NCBI GenBank assembly: GCA_035943095.1
Contig: DASZCN010000124.1
Location: forward strand, 1-7,094
Reading direction: 5' to 3'
Length of the DNA stretch: 7,094 bases
From: AG41 sp035943095
GTDB taxonomy: Bacteria > Gemmatimonadota > Gemmatimonadetes > Gemmatimonadales > GWC2-71-9
In this document: positions 6,801 through 7,094 of the stretch, in pieces
How the letters are laid out: every line of letters starts with the position of its first letter
How positions within the stretch are numbered: the stretch's first letter is position 1
Notes under the pieces: generated by a model
Told to the model about the DNA's origin: nothing
Seen by the model: only the letters and a program-made list of their open reading frames with translations
The model's database searches: none
Position numbers and translations under genes: made by a program

Positions 6801-7094
6801 TCACGACCACTTCGCCGAGCTGCAGCGGATTGGCCGCCAGCACGAAGTCGTGCGCCCCCGCACCCGACGTCAGCGTGACTTGGGCGCTCTGCGACTTGTA
6901 ACCCAGGCGCCGCGCCACGAGTACCACAGTTTGGCCTGAGACGCGCGCCCCGGGGACGACGACGATAAAGCTGCCGTCATCTCTGCTGAGACCGCCCAGG
7001 CCCATCGAGGGAATCGCGACCTCGGCCTGCCCGAGCGGGAGGCCGGCGTCGCTCGCCACCTTGCCCGTGATGGTCACCGGCTCCTGCGCCATCA
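3814..7094 (-). CDS. SusC/RagA-like TonB-dependent outer-membrane transporter, 5' end cut by window edge
   Basis: At least 1092 residues are present, counted from the ATG at 7092. That Met is probably not the start: MAQEP looks like the end of a signal peptide (cleavage before QEP), so the true start lies beyond the window. Domains in order: a carboxypeptidase-regulatory-like beta-sandwich (about 6-85; VTITGKVASDAGLPL to HDFVLA); a possible TonB-box region LGEVVVTGAG (92-101); a plug (about 105-255) with INIRGIST, PLFVIDGVP and the SusC signature NPNDIESVEILKGPAASAIY at 217-236, then LITTKSG; and a 22-strand-type beta-barrel to the end, with the family-typical GRNLKTWTNYTGYDPE (1042-1057). 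No STN signalling domain is visible in the part present. The protein should import the SusD-bound substrate using TonB energy. It ends FSVTLNH, without the usual C-terminal aromatic residue. Ten cysteines form five close pairs. The substrate is unknown. Confidence 0.97.
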   Translation of the reverse strand, partial: MAQEPVTITGKVASDAGLPLGQAEVAIPSMGLGGLSRDDGSFIVVVPGARVSGQTVVLVARRLGYKSQSAQVTLTSGAGAHDFVLAANPLQLGEVVVTGAGTSAAANALGNVRNNVAADQIEKASETNMVEALAAKAPNVTVVQQSGDPGAGAFINIRGISTLMGNNQPLFVIDGVPSDNSTFSTSNFNAPDDAGGALLTAGQTEGTVSTNRAADINPNDIESVEILKGPAASAIYGARAAAGVVLITTKSGRSGPTHFTFRSSSSFNDINHTYPLQTAYGQGTNGLHADTTLGGACDQPGTSSCARSWGPPIPAGAPIYDHANEIYQVGHTLDNGFTVSGGNDRTTFYLSGDYNHDQGVIVGPNNVFNRSTVRFKGSHRVIDNLKLGADLSFADTRGRFTQRGNNTNGIQLGDLRSPPDWNNMPYLVQTNAGPQERSYRLQHPTDGSLFDDRTFDNPFWTAYEQVNSSTVGRVYGNVNAEYLPVAWLKVNYTLGADYWTDERLEGCPVSSSAPCTFGRVVEGKIVNYQIDHNLTATANYAINENLGGSVTLGQNLDARNNRQLGTVGRTLVALQPFKLSNTVTQDPPLDQETVIHDASWFGQAGLDVKNQLHLIAALRNDGSSTFGASNLRSWFPKGSVAWEFTKAIGEQSWLSYGKARVAYGEAGQEPLPYLTSLTYTNGLLGGISQGTGNTPTQNGIGGLVTRSELQPAQALKPERSKEFEAGLDLGFFKDKADASITWYNKKSADIILLQPLNPSSGFFQEGANAATMRNRGWEASLNVRPLQQADYGWEVGLQWARNRNTVLSLGGEQFISIGDFNNQVAMVGQPVGVYLGNGFLRCGISSNSASVVGSTPTDTTMGQICAGKPKGALYIGPDGYPLEDQDPRIVQDPNYDWTGSVRTAFRYKKLQVSGLLDIRHGGQIWNGPKGALWSYGTHGDTQQRAVCTNRNDPTSCTGNPKIFGQGGWYDGPVVGPGAGQTVSIGEYFYRNVVACPFIGIDEPCIEDAGFVKLREISLSYTLDAPWVQRSLGFSSIDLRVSGRNLKTWTNYTGYDPETNLGGAISANIGAGGQDYFNNPQTRSFVFSVTLNH

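Overview
This is a GC-rich window with long spurious antisense ORFs and five protein-coding loci. A SusC/SusD outer-membrane pair, a small lipoprotein downstream of it, frequent GTG/TTG-type starts and the GC content together suggest a Gemmatimonadota-like bacterium (inference). A GC-rich Bacteroidota or Acidobacteriota lineage is a weaker alternative.

Left part, plus strand (1-1375). The window opens inside a gene whose frame is open to the edge. It encodes a short basic cytoplasmic arm, one transmembrane helix and a YCII/DGPF-like domain. Four bases after its stop comes a complete AraC-family transcription regulator of 283 aa. The two are probably co-transcribed and translationally coupled. 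The arm-plus-helix layout resembles a membrane anti-sigma factor, so an ECF sigma gene may lie just upstream, outside the window.

Middle part, minus strand (1385-2203). Facing the AraC gene tail to tail is the scar of a VOC (glyoxalase/bleomycin-resistance fold) gene. A recognisable N-terminal strand-helix segment is joined, in a different frame, to a recognisable C-terminal tail, with the middle of the protein missing. Next is an intact 150-aa lipoprotein gene with a GTG start and a good Shine-Dalgarno. The spacer between this gene and susD carries a perfect-looking 11-bp stem-loop.

Right part, minus strand (2204-7094). A SusD-like surface lipoprotein (530 aa) lies downstream of a SusC-like TonB-dependent transporter. 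They are separated by 17 nt that contain the susD ribosome binding site. The SusC frame runs off the right edge with at least 1092 residues present and only its signal peptide region missing. Together they should form an outer-membrane lid-and-barrel complex importing an oligomeric nutrient (glycan or peptide). No degradative enzyme in the window points to the substrate. The small lipoprotein may belong to the same envelope unit.

I see no RNA genes, CRISPR, insertion sequence or phage element. The most distinctive observations are the deleted VOC gene, the membrane-tethered YCII protein coupled to AraC, and ten SusC cysteines arranged as five close pairs. None of these clearly amounts to a wholly new system.
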